Origin: an uncultured delta proteobacterium
GTDB taxonomy: Bacteria; Desulfobacterota; Syntrophorhabdia; Syntrophorhabdales; Syntrophorhabdaceae
Assembly (NCBI GenBank): GCA_903872255.1
Contig: CAIQJW010000036.1
Location: 1-5,124, forward strand
DNA length: 5,124 nucleotides
Direction: 5' to 3'
Shown here: positions 4,905 through 5,124 of the stretch, one piece after another
How positions within the stretch are numbered: position 1 is the stretch's first letter
How the letters are laid out: each line of letters opens with the position of its first letter
The notes under the pieces: model-generated
The model's database searches: none
Told to the model about the DNA's origin: nothing
Seen by the model: only the letters and a program-made list of their open reading frames with translations
Program-made: the position numbers and the translations under genes

Positions 4905-5124
4905 ATGACGACTATTGAAGAATTTATCAAAGCAAGAGAGGCTATCGAGAAACTGGCCGCCCAGATCATCGTGTTTGTCGAACGTAAATCAGTCAAGGAA
5001 TCACGGAAATTTCTCGATGATGCGAATCAGAAATTGGAAGTTCTAGAAACAATGGTAGCCAACGATATACAGGTCAAGGTGATCAGTCGCCTTACGGCCC
5101 AGCTTGCAGGCCTCGGCGTGAAGA
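4905..5124 (+). CDS. Helical protein of unknown function, truncated by window end
   Basis: The ATG at 4905 has a strong AGGAG site (4894-4898) six bases before it, and the frame stays open for 73 codons to the edge. The visible part begins MTTIEEFIKAREAIEKLA and is almost wholly helical. Heptad-like hydrophobic spacing (ANQKLEVLETMV, VKVISRLTAQLAGL) suggests helical bundles or a coiled coil. No signal peptide or long membrane segment is seen so far, and no TIR, nuclease or other effector motif. It follows the cyclase-like gene by 61 bases on the same strand and may share its transcript. I do not recognise the family, and the C-terminal domain that might decide function is missing. Confidence 0.75.
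   Translation, partial: MTTIEEFIKAREAIEKLAAQIIVFVERKSVKESRKFLDDANQKLEVLETMVANDIQVKVISRLTAQLAGLGVK

Overview
The window is a piece of bacterial chromosome of roughly even base composition, with compact genes and Shine-Dalgarno-led starts. It shows no transposase, integrase, tRNA, rRNA or CRISPR array. A periplasmic-type metallophosphoesterase with long inserts, a haemerythrin-domain protein and a small cold-shock protein would suit a Gram-negative anaerobe or microaerobe, such as a member of the former Deltaproteobacteria or Nitrospirota. That placement is inference from gene content only.

Layout. Positions 1-309 hold the 3' part of an unrecognised small acidic protein, ending in a bulged hairpin. 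Positions 371-2173 (minus strand) encode a 600-residue exported metallophosphoesterase of the calcineurin-like superfamily, most like the RPA4764/TIGR03768 type. Positions 2174-2483 are a divergent control region with two back-to-back sigma-70-like promoters. The minus-strand one is TTGACA-17-TACGAT; the plus-strand one has an extended TGnTATAAT -10. A small dyad lies between them. Positions 2484-3032 encode a haemerythrin-type (HHE) protein with all expected ligands. Positions 3116-3258 are a promoter, an operator-like dyad and a leader of about 108 nt, serving a 66-residue cold-shock protein (3259-3459) that ends in a textbook intrinsic terminator (3470-3501).

The last part (3502-5124) is the least conventional. 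After about 230 bases with no clear gene comes a small ORF (3751-4017) that overlaps by 14 nt a 279-residue protein (4004-4843). That protein keeps the sequence landmarks of a class III nucleotidyl-cyclase-like fold, including both candidate metal aspartates. Sixty-one bases later, behind a strong ribosome binding site, a helical protein begins and is cut by the window end. The small ORF appears to have lost its natural beginning by a one-base frame change: the best ribosome binding site and a plausible first strand lie in another frame at 3729.

How the genes relate: the phosphoesterase and the haemerythrin may be co-controlled through their shared intergenic region. The cold-shock gene looks monocistronic. 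The 3729-5124 set looks like a translationally coupled cassette around a possible nucleotide-signalling enzyme. No function for the cassette can be proved from this sequence alone.
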